A DNA stretch of 64,000 bases from an uncultured Latescibacterota bacterium (GCA_951812755.1 OX638329.1:2279339-2343338); one strand, 5' to 3'; counted from the first letter of the stretch, positions 51,180 through 61,532 are shown. The notes: generated by a model from the letters alone, not told the origin. Numbers and translations: made by a program.

Positions 51180-52481
51180 TCAATCTGCAAAAACGGATTC
51201 GGGTACGCGGTCGCGGTAGGCTTCAATGGGCGGTAGATTGCCGTCGGCTTCGGTTTCGAGGAGGCGCAGGCCAGTGAGGATTTCGAGGTCGTCGCGAATG
51301 TCTGCCTGTGCCAGATAGGCTTCAGAGGCTTCGACTTCACCCAGGTCGAGTGTGTTGGGGATCCAGAGTACGCGGGCGTCTTCTGGCGCGATGAGACCAA
51401 TGGATTCGAGAGCGATGTCGAGAACTTCGACGTCTGTGTCGTAGTGCAGCGGGACCGCACCTGCTGAAACGTGTTGTCCGGTAATGACATTGGTATAGGT
51501 GGCGTGATAGTCGATTTTATCGACGAGACGCCGGGTGGCAAATTCGGCCATGCCGATGCCGGTGGCGTTGCCGTGCGTGGCTTCGGTGAGGTCGCGCACA
51601 AAGATGCGCAAGACGCGCGGGGTTTCGTCGCCCATTGCGCGGCGGTCGTTGCGCTTGCGCCCGATGACGTTGGTGTCCATGCCCGAGCCGGAGATATTTT
51701 TGCCCATTTCGTCGATGATGAGGAGATCAACATCATCGAAGGGTAGCGAGGGACACCACTCTTTGGATATGGCCTGAAGTACTTTTTCGCGCTCTTCAAA
51801 ATCTGCCGCGGGAATGGCTTCGATGAGCGCGGTTTCGTCATAGCCATTTTCAAGGGTGGCTACGCCAAAGGTGATGGGCATTTCCCGGCGTACGACTTTG
51901 CCGACTAAGCGCACGATTTTGTCAAAGGAGTGATGAATGATGGCGCGGTGATACACCGAGGCGCCTTTGTGTTTGCCCAGGCCAATGAGCATCATTTTCA
52001 TCAGCCCGCTTTCAATTTCACCGGCAAATCCCGTGTGCGGTTTGACGCGGTTGACTACAACGACGTGATCGGCTTCGGATGCGTGTTTATCAAAGTAAAT
52101 GGGCATCCCAAAATCCGATACGCCGATCTGGATGACATCCATAGATGATTTGATTGGGCAACCCATTGTGCCTTCGGTTATGCCATATCCAGCCAGGACC
52201 TGGGTTTGTCCCTCGGCTGTGCCTCCGCCGTGCGATCCCATTGCGGGTACGATATAGGGAATAGCGCCAATGGCTTTCATTTCTTCGACGATGGTTTTGA
52301 TGATGGTGTCGATGTTGGCAACGCCGCGGCTGCCCGCGGTTATGGCGACGGTTTGACCGGGTTTGATGACGGAACTGGGATTGATTTTTGCGATTTCATC
52401 GCGCACAGAGCCGGCGATGTCATCGACGCGAGGGGCGTCGAAGTGCTGGCGAATGCGGAACATTTGCGGGTAAATCGGCAT
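51180..52481 (-). CDS. LarA-like (DUF2088) protein
   Basis: A 433-residue protein with the LarA N-terminal fold: ITAGSRGVANIDTIIKTIV, YIVPAMGSHGGGTAEGQTQV, VVVVNRVKPHTGFAGEIESG and GLGKHKGA. LarA is a nickel-pincer lactate racemase, and many relatives in environmental bacteria act on other hydroxy acids. The HTGF and GLGKHKG segments fit the catalytic His and Lys positions in general, but the substrate cannot be told. It may work with the neighbouring iron alcohol dehydrogenase, encoded 27 bp upstream, on a hydroxy acid. Confidence 0.75.
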   Translation of the reverse strand: MPIYPQMFRIRQHFDAPRVDDIAGSVRDEIAKINPSSVIKPGQTVAITAGSRGVANIDTIIKTIVEEMKAIGAIPYIVPAMGSHGGGTAEGQTQVLAGYGITEGTMGCPIKSSMDVIQIGVSDFGMPIYFDKHASEADHVVVVNRVKPHTGFAGEIESGLMKMMLIGLGKHKGASVYHRAIIHHSFDKIVRLVGKVVRREMPITFGVATLENGYDETALIEAIPAADFEEREKVLQAISKEWCPSLPFDDVDLLIIDEMGKNISGSGMDTNVIGRKRNDRRAMGDETPRVLRIFVRDLTEATHGNATGIGMAEFATRRLVDKIDYHATYTNVITGQHVSAGAVPLHYDTDVEVLDIALESIGLIAPEDARVLWIPNTLDLGEVEASEAYLAQADIRDDLEILTGLRLLETEADGNLPPIEAYRDRVPESVFAD

Positions 52482-52508
52482 GGTTTATCCTCCTGTTGTG
52501 ATTTGCTA

Positions 52509-53675
52509 TCACATGGATTCTTCGTAAAGGGCGATTACGTCTTTTATCGTTGTTTTGCGCGGGTTGACCTGAATATTGCCGCTTTTCATCGCGTCTTCGG
52601 CCATGACATGGATGCCTTCGGCTTTTGCACCGGCTTCGCCCAATGTGGCGGGAATGCCCACATCGTCGGATAGGTTTTGCACGGCTTCAACCGCGAGAAC
52701 AGATGCGTCAACAGCGCTCAATCCATCGACATCTTCGCCCAGGGCGATGGCGATGGTGGCGAATTTCTCCGGGCAGGCATAGCGATTGTAGGCCATGATG
52801 CGGGTGAGCAAGATCGAGTTGGCAATGCCGTGTGGCACGTCGTAGTGACCGCCGACTGGATGTGACATGGCATGTACGTTGCCCAGGCGCGTTTGTGAGA
52901 ATGCGAACCCGGCCATGGTGCTGCCGATGAGCATATTTTGCGTGGCTTCGTGGTTGTGGTCGCTGTACGCGGCTTGTCGCAAATTTTGCGAGATGAGGCG
53001 AATAGCGTGCAGGGCCATGCCTTCGGAGATGGGATTGGACATCAGCGATACATAAGATTCAATGGCGTGTGTCAATGCATCCATTCCCGTCGCCGCGGCA
53101 ATGGGCAGCGGCAATGCGACGGCCATATCGGCATCGAGAATGCCCACATCGGGAATGACATGGGGACCTGCGACAGTGCCTTTGAAGTGGTTGTCGTCGG
53201 TAATGACGGCAAAGGGTGTGACTTCGCTGGCTGTGCCATAGGTTGTGGGGACGCACAGGAGAAAGGGGATGGGACCGGGAACGGGTTTTTCGCCGATAAA
53301 ATAATCGGTAATTTTTCCTCCGTGATTGACGAGTACGCCCGAGGTCTTTGCCACGTCCATTGAAGATCCCCCGCCAATGGCGAGCAAGAAATCGCAATTT
53401 TCCGACTGGTATTGTGCGGCACAGGCTTCGACATTGCGAATGGGGGGGTTGGGTTCAACGCCGTCGTAGATGCTGTAGGCGATGTGCGATTTGTCGAGTA
53501 TTTCTGTCACGCGCGCGACAACGCCGGCCTGGACGAGGCCCCTGTCTGTGACGATTTGCGCCTTTTTCACCTGCTGTTCGTTCACAATTTGGGGGATGTT
53601 GCCAATGGTCCCTCGTCCCATGATGAGGCGCGTGGGACCGTAATAACTAAAGTGATCTTGAAACGCCACGAGCAA
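52509..53675 (-). CDS. Iron-containing alcohol dehydrogenase
   Basis: A 388-residue group III alcohol dehydrogenase: LAIGGGSSMDVAKTSGVLV (nucleotide binding), VPTTYGTASEVTPFAVITD, and the iron site in GMDALTHAIESYVS, HAMSHPVGGHYDVPHGIANS. It oxidises an alcohol or hydroxy acid with NAD(P). Upstream of the LarA-like gene on the same strand. Confidence 0.93.
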   Translation of the reverse strand: MLVAFQDHFSYYGPTRLIMGRGTIGNIPQIVNEQQVKKAQIVTDRGLVQAGVVARVTEILDKSHIAYSIYDGVEPNPPIRNVEACAAQYQSENCDFLLAIGGGSSMDVAKTSGVLVNHGGKITDYFIGEKPVPGPIPFLLCVPTTYGTASEVTPFAVITDDNHFKGTVAGPHVIPDVGILDADMAVALPLPIAAATGMDALTHAIESYVSLMSNPISEGMALHAIRLISQNLRQAAYSDHNHEATQNMLIGSTMAGFAFSQTRLGNVHAMSHPVGGHYDVPHGIANSILLTRIMAYNRYACPEKFATIAIALGEDVDGLSAVDASVLAVEAVQNLSDDVGIPATLGEAGAKAEGIHVMAEDAMKSGNIQVNPRKTTIKDVIALYEESM

Positions 53676-53869
53676 ACTCCTGTGCGATTTTTATTTCAGC
53701 GATAGTGATTTGGAAAGAAAATGGTTTTTGATGGTGTTGTCAATGAGGTGACGATTCCCAACCGTGAACGTCTCTGCGAATGGGCTTCTCGGTGATTAAC
53801 CCCACTTGGGTACATCGTCCTGGACCCACGGGCATTGCAGTGTAGCTTGTTCACTAAATGAAAGCAGGC

Positions 53870-54072
53870 CAAGTTGGGCCTGACCGAGAGGTTTTACCCG
53901 TGCCGGGGATGTATTTTGCACGGAACCACCGAAACCTGTCACAAGATACACAACCTATGTAGTATGTCAAGATTCATATACGATAGAACTACACAAGGGA
54001 AGCCCTTAGCAGAACAACGCTCGCTTACTCGCGTTTGCTACCCACACCTGAAGGCTGTGGGTTTTACGGGCT
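53870..54072. mobile_element. Possible IS200/IS605-type remnant with end hairpins
   Basis: The 434-bp gap 53676-54109 has no gene. Within it are a hairpin CCGTGC...GCACGG (about 53900-53926) and a second, ACCCACACCTGAAGGCTGTG followed by GGTTTTACGG (about 54040-54066), the usual shape of subterminal hairpins of IS200/IS605 elements. About 200 bp with no tnpA or tnpB. The call is tentative. Confidence 0.4.
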
Positions 54073-54109
54073 ACGGGATAAAAACACATATCAGTGGTGC
54101 GGCATTGGC

Positions 54110-57100
54110 TCAAAACGACATGCCGAGGCGGACGTAGTAGCCGACGCCCTCTGGGTCGGTGAATCGGTATGCCACGCCGAGGCGGTAGCGGATTGCCGAA
54201 TAGAGGATGTAATAGTCGATGATAATCTCGGTGCCAGCCGAGAGGAGTGGGTGAGGCTGCGAGGTGTCGCGTCCATAGGTGTTGGCGGCGTCGGCGAAGA
54301 ATGTCCAGAAGATGCGGTTGTAGTGTATCGGCCACGCCCGCAGGCCGCGGTTCTCCAATGCGAGGGGGGCGCGGTATTCCAGGGATGCGGACCAGGCGTG
54401 CTGTCCCGACCGAGTTGATGTATCGTATCCCCGTGCCGGGAAAGTAATCGACTCAGCGCCTCCGAGGTCAAAGTAGTCGTCATCACTGCTCGGACCTCGA
54501 GATGCGCCAGCACTCGCGCGCAATGCCAGCACAGGTGCCGCGAATTGGCGTCCCGGAAACCAATTTGGTAGTCGCGTATAGGTCCTGACGGTGCCTCTAA
54601 TGTCATCTGCCGAGCGGTCGTTTGAGGCTGGAGAGAGGTCGTGGCGCCGCCTGACGCGGACGGAGAACGATGTGCCGGTCGCCTGTCCCATCTGAAAGGC
54701 GGATGAGCGCGCATTGGTGGCGGAGAAACGCACCGATAGTTCGCCCAGGGTGCTGCGCGGATCGTCGAGTTGGAATCGATGGGTTTTTCGTAGCGCGGAG
54801 TCCAGGACCTCTCGATCCTCTCGCACCAGTCCGCCGGAGACTGTGAATGAGACCCTGCTCCGCGCCTTTGGCTTTACCAGCGTCATTGATCCTGAGGCAC
54901 GGCGTTCCCGCTCGAGGACGAAGAAGGTTTCGATTGGGGCATCGGTACTCTCCTGGTATAATCTGGCACCGTCTTCATCCCAGTCCTGCGATAGTGATAA
55001 CCCGAGTGAGGGGTTGCCCAGCCCGTAGTAGCGGTAAGACAAATCGCCTGCAGCCCTTTCGTCAGAATATGATCTAACGGGCAGGAAGATGCGAGCACCA
55101 ACGGTATATGAATGCCGGCGCACGAGGTCGATCCCGGAGGTGCGAGCACCGATGGCTGTACCGAGTAATTTGGTACGGCGTATCGCCGTTTCTCCCTTGC
55201 GGTGGGCGGGTACTGCCACGGATCCATCCCATACGGGTGTCCAGTAGTAGGGACGCAGGGTTTCAAGCGGCGAGTAGGCGCGCACAGATCCTGTTGCGCG
55301 TCCTCGTGGTCTGTTGGCGACCTCAATGTGTGTCGAGTCCGCGCGAGGTGCGGGTGGTGCAGCAGTGGGATTAAAGGGGATCCGTTCGATCTCCCAGCCA
55401 TCGACGTGGTAACCGGAAAAGTAGAGCCAGCGGCCAGACGGATCGACGCTGGGGTACGCCGCTCCTGTGCGGAGATTGGTCAGCATGACGGGGCTCCCGA
55501 CTTGTCCATTATCAACTTTTGACGCGAGTATGTTTGGGATGCCGCTGCGGTCAGACGCCCAGACCAGCCATTGCCCGTTGGCACTCCAGGAGGGAGCGAA
55601 GTCGAGGGCGCGGTCGTGGGTTACTTCGCAGACGAGGTTGCCGTGTGCATCGAGGAGGACGATGTCGTGGTGCCCTCGGGTCCAGCGGGTCGCCGCAATC
55701 CAGCGACCATCGGGTGATATTGCCGGATACGCCCAGTGGATATCTGGATCGGGGGAGACCAGCATCTTGATGGCACCACTGCTGAGATTGACCTGTGCCA
55801 GCCCGCTGGTTCCCTCTCCTTCGGCGACTGCGACTGCCCAGCCTGTGGGGCTGACCGATGGAGCGGTTAAGCGGGCGCGAGTTGTTATGCGTCGCACATC
55901 ACCGCTCGGCGTTACGCGGTAGAGATCTCTAAATCTGCGATAGCGACCGGCAAATTCATATTGCGCGAAGACGATGGCTCCATTGGTGGGGATGAAGGCA
56001 AATGTGGTGCTGCCGTTAGTCAGGGCTATGGTCGATTCGCCACTGCCATCTAATTTGGTCGATACCAGTTTGGCATCTGATCGTCCATCTGATCGGATGT
56101 AGTACAGTGTTGTGCCATCGAGCGATATTTTTGGGTGGTATGCATAGCGGGCACCGCGGGTCAGTGCCTCTGGCTCGGTGATTGTACCGAATTTGGCGAG
56201 ATGGGTGTCCAGTTCTGCAGCCGCTGTCCGCTGTGTATCAGCCCACGCTTTCCACTCGTTCGTCAAGGTGGCACCAAAGGCGCTGCGACCAGCGGCATCG
56301 AGGCGGTAGGGGATCCACTGATTTTCCACTGCTTCGACGAAGGCTATCATGCGGTCGCGCCCATATTTTTGTATCAGGTGTTCGAAGAAGAGCGATCCAT
56401 AAGCATAAGCACGGGTGCCACCCGGCCACTGGGGCGAGTTGCCTCCTGCCTGGCCGATGGACTCAAACCGCCCTTCGAGAGCCGCTGTTCGCAGGACCAT
56501 TTTGTGGAATGTGCCCTGAACGCGTCCGGTGCCAGTCAGCGCGGATTCGTACCAGACGGCGATTCCTTCGCGCACCCACCGTGGGGTGGCGCTCGCTGGG
56601 AATGATAAGAATGGTAATGGCGCTCGCCCAAAGGGCTTGTACAACCAATTATAACGACTCGGGCGGTCAATGTGGAAGATGTGCGCCAGTTCATGTACAA
56701 TGACGGTTTCCAGCCGATCGTTGTAATAAGCACGTCCAAAAGAGTCGATAGGTGGGCGAGCGTAGATGGTGATTCGGTTCGAGGGCCACACACCCGCGAA
56801 GCCGTTTGAGACGTCGATGTGATCGGTTAGTACAAGATCTATTATCCCGCGTGGCGCGGCGATGAACTGTTCGGATAGTTGGGCATGCGCCCATTCTGCG
56901 CGCTCCGCTGCCCGACGTCCCAGGTCTTCGAGATGCGCGGGAAATGTGACGCGGAAATGTTCTGTATTGAGTGTGCGCCACGATTCGTCAGGCGCAATGC
57001 GTTGCGCCGATGCCGAAGCTGTGCAGATGGCGATAGCGGCGAGTATAACAGACAGCGCATATAGGATACGATTGGGTAATTGTGTGAATTCACGGGATTG

Positions 57101-57115
57101 ATCTCGAAATGCCAT
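54110..57115 (-). CDS. HEXXH peptidase, TolB-like propeller and C-terminal beta-barrel fusion
   Basis: A 1001-residue exported protein: signal helix (ILYALSVILAAIAICTASASA), a zinc-metallopeptidase-like domain with VIVHELAHIFHID near 140-152 and WVREGIAVWYE, a propeller with TolB/WD40-type blades (YHPKISLDGTTLYYI, AYPAISPDGRWIAATRW, FAPSWSANGQWLVWASDRSG) from about 330 to 600, and a strand-rich C-terminal third ending ...VRLGMSF with a terminal Phe, as in outer-membrane barrels (surface-antigen/BamA type). The combination suggests a self-inserting surface protein. I use the ATG at 57115; a TTG six codons upstream is possible. Confidence 0.8.
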   Translation of the reverse strand: MAFRDQSREFTQLPNRILYALSVILAAIAICTASASAQRIAPDESWRTLNTEHFRVTFPAHLEDLGRRAAERAEWAHAQLSEQFIAAPRGIIDLVLTDHIDVSNGFAGVWPSNRITIYARPPIDSFGRAYYNDRLETVIVHELAHIFHIDRPSRYNWLYKPFGRAPLPFLSFPASATPRWVREGIAVWYESALTGTGRVQGTFHKMVLRTAALEGRFESIGQAGGNSPQWPGGTRAYAYGSLFFEHLIQKYGRDRMIAFVEAVENQWIPYRLDAAGRSAFGATLTNEWKAWADTQRTAAAELDTHLAKFGTITEPEALTRGARYAYHPKISLDGTTLYYIRSDGRSDAKLVSTKLDGSGESTIALTNGSTTFAFIPTNGAIVFAQYEFAGRYRRFRDLYRVTPSGDVRRITTRARLTAPSVSPTGWAVAVAEGEGTSGLAQVNLSSGAIKMLVSPDPDIHWAYPAISPDGRWIAATRWTRGHHDIVLLDAHGNLVCEVTHDRALDFAPSWSANGQWLVWASDRSGIPNILASKVDNGQVGSPVMLTNLRTGAAYPSVDPSGRWLYFSGYHVDGWEIERIPFNPTAAPPAPRADSTHIEVANRPRGRATGSVRAYSPLETLRPYYWTPVWDGSVAVPAHRKGETAIRRTKLLGTAIGARTSGIDLVRRHSYTVGARIFLPVRSYSDERAAGDLSYRYYGLGNPSLGLSLSQDWDEDGARLYQESTDAPIETFFVLERERRASGSMTLVKPKARSRVSFTVSGGLVREDREVLDSALRKTHRFQLDDPRSTLGELSVRFSATNARSSAFQMGQATGTSFSVRVRRRHDLSPASNDRSADDIRGTVRTYTRLPNWFPGRQFAAPVLALRASAGASRGPSSDDDYFDLGGAESITFPARGYDTSTRSGQHAWSASLEYRAPLALENRGLRAWPIHYNRIFWTFFADAANTYGRDTSQPHPLLSAGTEIIIDYYILYSAIRYRLGVAYRFTDPEGVGYYVRLGMSF

Positions 57116-57166
57116 GAGCAAATTTCTCTGCAAGACACTCCAAGCACAGGTGGCTTGAGGCGTTGT

Positions 57167-57631
57167 TCAGTTTAAAATATCTCGAAGAATTTCATCCGAA
57201 ATCCAGAAACCCGTATTTTGCAAAGCGGCAATCAATGGCGAAAGCGGTTCATTTGTGCTGTTACACCAGAGTTTCAGAATCCCTGCAGTTCCCAATGGTG
57301 TTAAACCCGATTTTTTGGTCTCTTGCCGACCACGTTTTTCATCGATCAAAACGAAATCTGCTGATAGTTGTTGAGCCAGAACAATGGTTTCACTTTCTCC
57401 ATGCCCCATTTGTTTTTCATACGCGGAGATGGCAGAGACATTGAGTGGGATTACAATTTGGATTTGATTCTGAGAGTGGGCATGGAGAAGTTGGGATTTG
57501 GTGGGTTCTTTTTCTATTTCATTATAGACAGCAGGTGAGATTATCAAATTTTGAAATAGCTCAAAGACAATTTCGAATCGGTCAATGAGGCTGAGGGCAA
57601 TAAGTGGAGAAGCATTGGATACAACGGTCAC
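57167..57631 (-). CDS. DUF3368 PIN-like toxin
   Basis: A 154-residue protein: VVSNASPLIALSLIDRFEIV (the N-terminal strand with the first acidic position as Asn-Ala-Ser in this family), GHGESETIVLAQQ (Glu), and FVLIDEKRGRQ (Asp, Glu). DUF3368 is a PIN-domain ribonuclease family found as toxins. It overlaps the UPF0175 gene by four bases (ATGA), the normal form of this toxin-antitoxin pair. Confidence 0.87.
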   Translation of the reverse strand: MTVVSNASPLIALSLIDRFEIVFELFQNLIISPAVYNEIEKEPTKSQLLHAHSQNQIQIVIPLNVSAISAYEKQMGHGESETIVLAQQLSADFVLIDEKRGRQETKKSGLTPLGTAGILKLWCNSTNEPLSPLIAALQNTGFWISDEILRDILN

Positions 57632-57915
57632 TGATTTCCGTCCTTAAGAATTTGATATTTTTTGATGGCTTCTAAGTCCTCACGAAAGTTATTTTCATCA
57701 TAAACAAAGGCTGGTATACCGCGCTCTTTAAGCTGATCTATCATTTCATGCAGCGAAATCTGGGCGTATTCAGCAGCTTTGCCTAATGAAATATCTCCGT
57801 TCATAAACATATCAATGGCAAGCGCAAGACATACTTGATCATCAACTTCACGGGGGCTACGCGATTTGAGTATGTGAAGCATTTCGTCGGGAATTTGAAG
57901 GATTTGAGCACCCAT
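57628..57915 (-). CDS. UPF0175 antitoxin
   Basis: A 95-residue protein: an N-terminal strand ILQIPDEML, then LALAIDMFMNGDISLGKAAEYAQ and SLHEMIDQLKERGIP, the HTH-like core of the UPF0175 family, which is known to pair with DUF3368 toxins. It should bind and inhibit the toxin and repress the operon. ATG preceded by AGGAG. Confidence 0.87.
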   Translation of the reverse strand: MGAQILQIPDEMLHILKSRSPREVDDQVCLALAIDMFMNGDISLGKAAEYAQISLHEMIDQLKERGIPAFVYDENNFREDLEAIKKYQILKDGNQ

Positions 57916-57931
57916 AAATGTACTCCTTGGA

Positions 57932-59920
57932 TTAAAAATTGTGAAAGCCGTGTCCCGATCCTGGGAACCAGATGAGGTCTATGACCATGCCGACGCCAAT
58001 GCCGGTGCAATAGCCAATTACTGTGCCGTAAAAGAAGGGTTTAGCGCGTTCGTAGAGGCGGGGACCGCCAAAATGGACGATGAGGAGTTTGGCCGCCCAG
58101 ACCATGAGTATGCTCAGGGCGTAATAGCGCGGTCCCGTTGTGTATTGAAATGCGAGACCGAGGGGATGCAGTGGCCAGCGGGGAAACCATGTGCGCAGAC
58201 CCGCCAATAATGCGGCTATTCCCGCGCCCCAAAGCCAGATGCCGAGTTTTTGGAGGTCGAAAGATGTTTTTTCGGTTTCGCCCAACGCGCGTCCAATTCC
58301 GCCAAAAATACTCAGTGGGCCTTCCCAGAGTGTCCAGGAACGCAGGAAGAGCGCGGAGTCGCGATAACAATAGTAGATGATGGTGGCGGCGCAGACGAAG
58401 AAGCCCATAGTGAACGCGAGAAAGACGACGCCACTCGTCCAGTGTTTGCCGCGTTCTGCAGGCACATCGTCCATGGCTTTGAGGTGGTGGGGCAATACCT
58501 GCATGGTTTGAATGCGCCCGCCGCCGTAGAATACGCCGCTGTTGACCAGGTGCATTGCGGTCATTTCGCGGGTCGATAGGGTGGCTGTGCCGAGGATGGC
58601 GTTGACAAAGCCCGATCCTTTGATCCACACGGGGAAGAGATAGCCAAATCCGCTGGCGGCAATAAATTTGGAGGTCGCAAAATACGCGATGAACATTAAC
58701 AGCAGATGGACAATTGCGAGAGAGAAAGACATGCCCAGGGATATGAAAAAGTTACAGAGGTACAACACGGAAATGATCAGGCCGACAACGGCGAAGCGAT
58801 AGGAGATGGGGCCATCGCCGCGTTCGCCGTTTAAGGCGGTTTTTGCGACATGTATCAGATGCCGTCGTGCGATCCATACAGACCAGACGACGAGTACGGT
58901 CATTGCGCCATGGCTTTCCAGGTTGACGATTTCTCCACCTTTGGCAACTTGTCCTTCTAAGCCGACGGTGAAACCCGTGCGGTTGATGACGCCCATTTTG
59001 ACCACGGCGAGGAGGCCGAAGAACCAGAAGCTAAACAGGAGATCCAGGCTACACAAATATCCGAGGCCAATGACCAGGGGTAAGACGCGCAGATACACGG
59101 GTGGAAAGCTCTGTGCAACGGTCATGGATTTGGTGTTGATACTGTCGAAGAGCGTGATGCGGGGTACGTTGGGGAACCAGAAGTTGATGATGTTCCATCC
59201 AATGATGCCCGCGGTCCAGGCAAAGCCGGCCCAGAAGATGGGGTCGCGGAAAATTTTGGGCAATGCACGTCCTTCGCCAAAGCCCTCCATGAGGTCCATG
59301 GGAAAATTGACGAGTGGATAGGTCAATCGCTCGGCATCGGCCCATTGCCGGTGAAAAATGGCAATGACAAAAAATCCGGCGGCCATGAAGGCGAGGACGC
59401 CAGAGAACCACCATAAGACGGAGGGCATCCAGCCTGTCCAGGGAACGTATTCGCCTGTGTGCAGGCCGAAGTAGAAGCGGTCCATGATCCAGGGCGTGGG
59501 TTCGGGAAATGCCCAGCGGGGCAGTTCATCTAAGAATAATTCTGCCCAGCGGTTTTCTGGGGATGCAAAAAAATGGGGGGCGGGCAATGCGCCGATAAAG
59601 TATCCCATCCAGCCGACGCCGGGCATCATGCCCACGATCCACATGGTGGCAAAGATGACCATCATTTCATGGCGGGAGAGTACAGATTTAGGCGCGAACC
59701 GGGCGATGAACATGTTGATCACGACCCAGAGGAGGAATCCCAGGATGAGGGCGACGGGAAAACTGGATTTGACCAGCGATCCGGCGTGGAGTACGATCTC
59801 GAGGACATTTTGAGAATAGGCCATCAGGCCAGCGGTGAGCAGGCCAAGGAGGATGGATCGTCCGGTAATACGCGGGGATTCGGTCGGTTGAATTTGGGGA
59901 TCGGGTTGCGAAATAGCCAT
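57932..59920 (-). CDS. DUF6785/DUF6784-type polytopic membrane protein
   Basis: A 662-residue protein with about 14 hydrophobic helices. Motifs seen: SVLSRHEMMVIFATMWIVGMMPGVGW, FFVIAIFHRQWADAERLTYPLVNFP, ALPKIFRDPIFWAGFAWTAGI, GYLFPVWIKGSGFVNAIL. It resembles a family of oligopeptide-transporter-like membrane proteins frequent in Latescibacterota- and Planctomycetes-like genomes, but without a known substrate. It may serve uptake beside the polysaccharide genes that follow on the other strand. Confidence 0.7.
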   Translation of the reverse strand: MAISQPDPQIQPTESPRITGRSILLGLLTAGLMAYSQNVLEIVLHAGSLVKSSFPVALILGFLLWVVINMFIARFAPKSVLSRHEMMVIFATMWIVGMMPGVGWMGYFIGALPAPHFFASPENRWAELFLDELPRWAFPEPTPWIMDRFYFGLHTGEYVPWTGWMPSVLWWFSGVLAFMAAGFFVIAIFHRQWADAERLTYPLVNFPMDLMEGFGEGRALPKIFRDPIFWAGFAWTAGIIGWNIINFWFPNVPRITLFDSINTKSMTVAQSFPPVYLRVLPLVIGLGYLCSLDLLFSFWFFGLLAVVKMGVINRTGFTVGLEGQVAKGGEIVNLESHGAMTVLVVWSVWIARRHLIHVAKTALNGERGDGPISYRFAVVGLIISVLYLCNFFISLGMSFSLAIVHLLLMFIAYFATSKFIAASGFGYLFPVWIKGSGFVNAILGTATLSTREMTAMHLVNSGVFYGGGRIQTMQVLPHHLKAMDDVPAERGKHWTSGVVFLAFTMGFFVCAATIIYYCYRDSALFLRSWTLWEGPLSIFGGIGRALGETEKTSFDLQKLGIWLWGAGIAALLAGLRTWFPRWPLHPLGLAFQYTTGPRYYALSILMVWAAKLLIVHFGGPRLYERAKPFFYGTVIGYCTGIGVGMVIDLIWFPGSGHGFHNF

Positions 59921-60060
59921 TTTTTACTCCGTATTTAGAATGCGCGTAATATACGATGCCCAAACAGAGGTGTCAAATACCTGGGGTTGTGTTTGTCAAT
60001 TTGTGATATTGGGGTTATTATGGAGGGCCAGTAGATCAATCTCATAATTTCGGTTTTATT

Positions 60061-60315
60061 ATGGCACGCAAAGATATTCGAACCATTTCGATTTTTTGTT
60101 CGAAATGTAGAACACTGCTGTACAAATACCGCAAAGGTGGACGAGGCGGATTGGTGAAGTGTATGGTAGAGCGGATTGCCGAAGATCATACCCGGGGGGA
60201 TATGAAATGCCCAAAATGCGGACAGGCGTTTGCGAGATTCGTGATGTATGGTGGGCAGGCCGCGCACAAGATTATACAGGGAAAGGTTTTTACGAAGGGA
60301 ATGAGCAGGCGGTAG
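60061..60315 (+). CDS. Small zinc-ribbon protein
   Basis: An 84-residue protein with two knuckles, FCSKCRTLLYKYRKGGRGG and MKCPKCGQAFAR, likely one zinc site, and a basic C-terminus. The role is unknown; zinc ribbons of this size can bind nucleic acid or protein. It is 24 bp upstream of the esterase gene and may be co-transcribed. No clear ribosome site was seen before the ATG. Confidence 0.65.
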   Translation: MARKDIRTISIFCSKCRTLLYKYRKGGRGGLVKCMVERIAEDHTRGDMKCPKCGQAFARFVMYGGQAAHKIIQGKVFTKGMSRR

Positions 60316-60338
60316 GATAAAAAAGGAGCGAAAATACG

Positions 60339-61532
60339 ATGGCTGAATTTGTCGCAAATTACGATGAAGACAAGGTGCCCGATTACACGTTGCCCGATCC
60401 GTTGATTTTTGAAGATAGGACAGAGGTCGAAAACGCGGCTATGTGGAAAAGACGGCGGGCAGAGATTTTGTCTTTGTTTGAATCTCAGGTGTATGGCAAG
60501 ATGCCCGGTGCGGCGGCGGGCATGCATTTTGAGACGCGGTTTGTGAATGGGGATGCTTTGGAGGGGATTTGCAAGGAAGTTCGGGTTTATTTTTCCACTG
60601 AGGTGGAGCCGCGAATGGATATTTTAATTTTTTTGCCGAAAGATGTTGATGGACCCGTGCCGTTGTTTGTGGGATTGAATTTTGGGGGGAATCACACCGT
60701 TCATCCCGATCCCGAAATCGCGCTGTCCGAGCGGTGGATGCGCTCGAAGACGGAGGGAGTTTTGGACCATCGGGCAACGGAAGCCGCGCGCGGTAAGGCC
60801 GCAAGCAGGTGGCCTGTGGGGAGGATTTTGGCGAGGGGCTACGGTTTAGCTACGATTTATTGCGGCGATTTGGATCCGGATTATGACGATGGGTTTCAAA
60901 ATGGCGTGCATCCGCTTTTTGATAGGCGAAATACTGGGGATGACTGGGGGGCTATTGGTGCGTGGGCATGGGGATTGATCAGGGCGATGGATTATTTTGA
61001 AAGCGATGAGGCGATTGATCACGCGCGGGTTGCTGTGATGGGGCATTCGCGATTGGGTAAGACAGCGTTGTGGGCTGGCGCGCAAGACGAGCGGTTTGCC
61101 CTTGTGATTTCGAATAATTCGGGATGTGGGGGTGCCGCGCTTTCCCGCCGTCGATATGGCGAAACTGTGGGGCGGATTAATACCAGTTTTCCTCACTGGT
61201 TTTGCGATAATTTTAAGCAGTATAATGAGCGCGAGGACGATTTGCCCGTTGACCAGCATTTGCTCATTGCCCTGATGGCGCCTCGTCCGGTTTATGTTGC
61301 CAGTGCAGAAGAAGATAGCTGGGCGGATCCAAAGGGGGAGTTTTTGGGTGCGAAACACGCCGATGCGGTTTATCGTTTGCTGGGAACAGATGGTCTGGAT
61401 GCTGAAAATATGCCGCGTGTTCACGAGCCGATTACGAGTCGAATTGGGTATCATATTCGCGTAGGTGGGCACGATGTGACGGATTACGATTGGGATCGAT
61501 ATATGGATTTTTCCGATAAACACTGGGAATGA
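60339..61532 (+). CDS. CE15 glucuronoyl-esterase-like protein
   Basis: A 397-residue alpha/beta hydrolase: [19 protein letters not shown] (nucleophile Ser in G-H-S-R-x-G-K), [19 protein letters not shown], and [17 protein letters not shown] with the likely catalytic His. These are CE15 marks; such enzymes split ester links between lignin and glucuronic acid on xylan. There is no signal peptide, so it may act inside the cell on uronate esters. Its start has AAAGGAG upstream. The next gene, mannonate dehydratase, uses uronate products. Confidence 0.85.
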   Translation: MAEFVANYDEDKVPDYTLPDPLIFEDRTEVENAAMWKRRRAEILSLFESQVYGKMPGAAAGMHFETRFVNGDALEGICKEVRVYFSTEVEPRMDILIFLPKDVDGPVPLFVGLNFGGNHTVHPDPEIALSERWMRSKTEGVLDHRATEAARGKAASRWPVGRILARGYGLATIYCGDLDPDYDDGFQNGVHPLFDRRNTGDDWGAIGAWAWGLIRAMDYFESDEAIDHARVAVMGHSRLGKTALWAGAQDERFALVISNNSGCGGAALSRRRYGETVGRINTSFPHWFCDNFKQYNEREDDLPVDQHLLIALMAPRPVYVASAEEDSWADPKGEFLGAKHADAVYRLLGTDGLDAENMPRVHEPITSRIGYHIRVGGHDVTDYDWDRYMDFSDKHWE

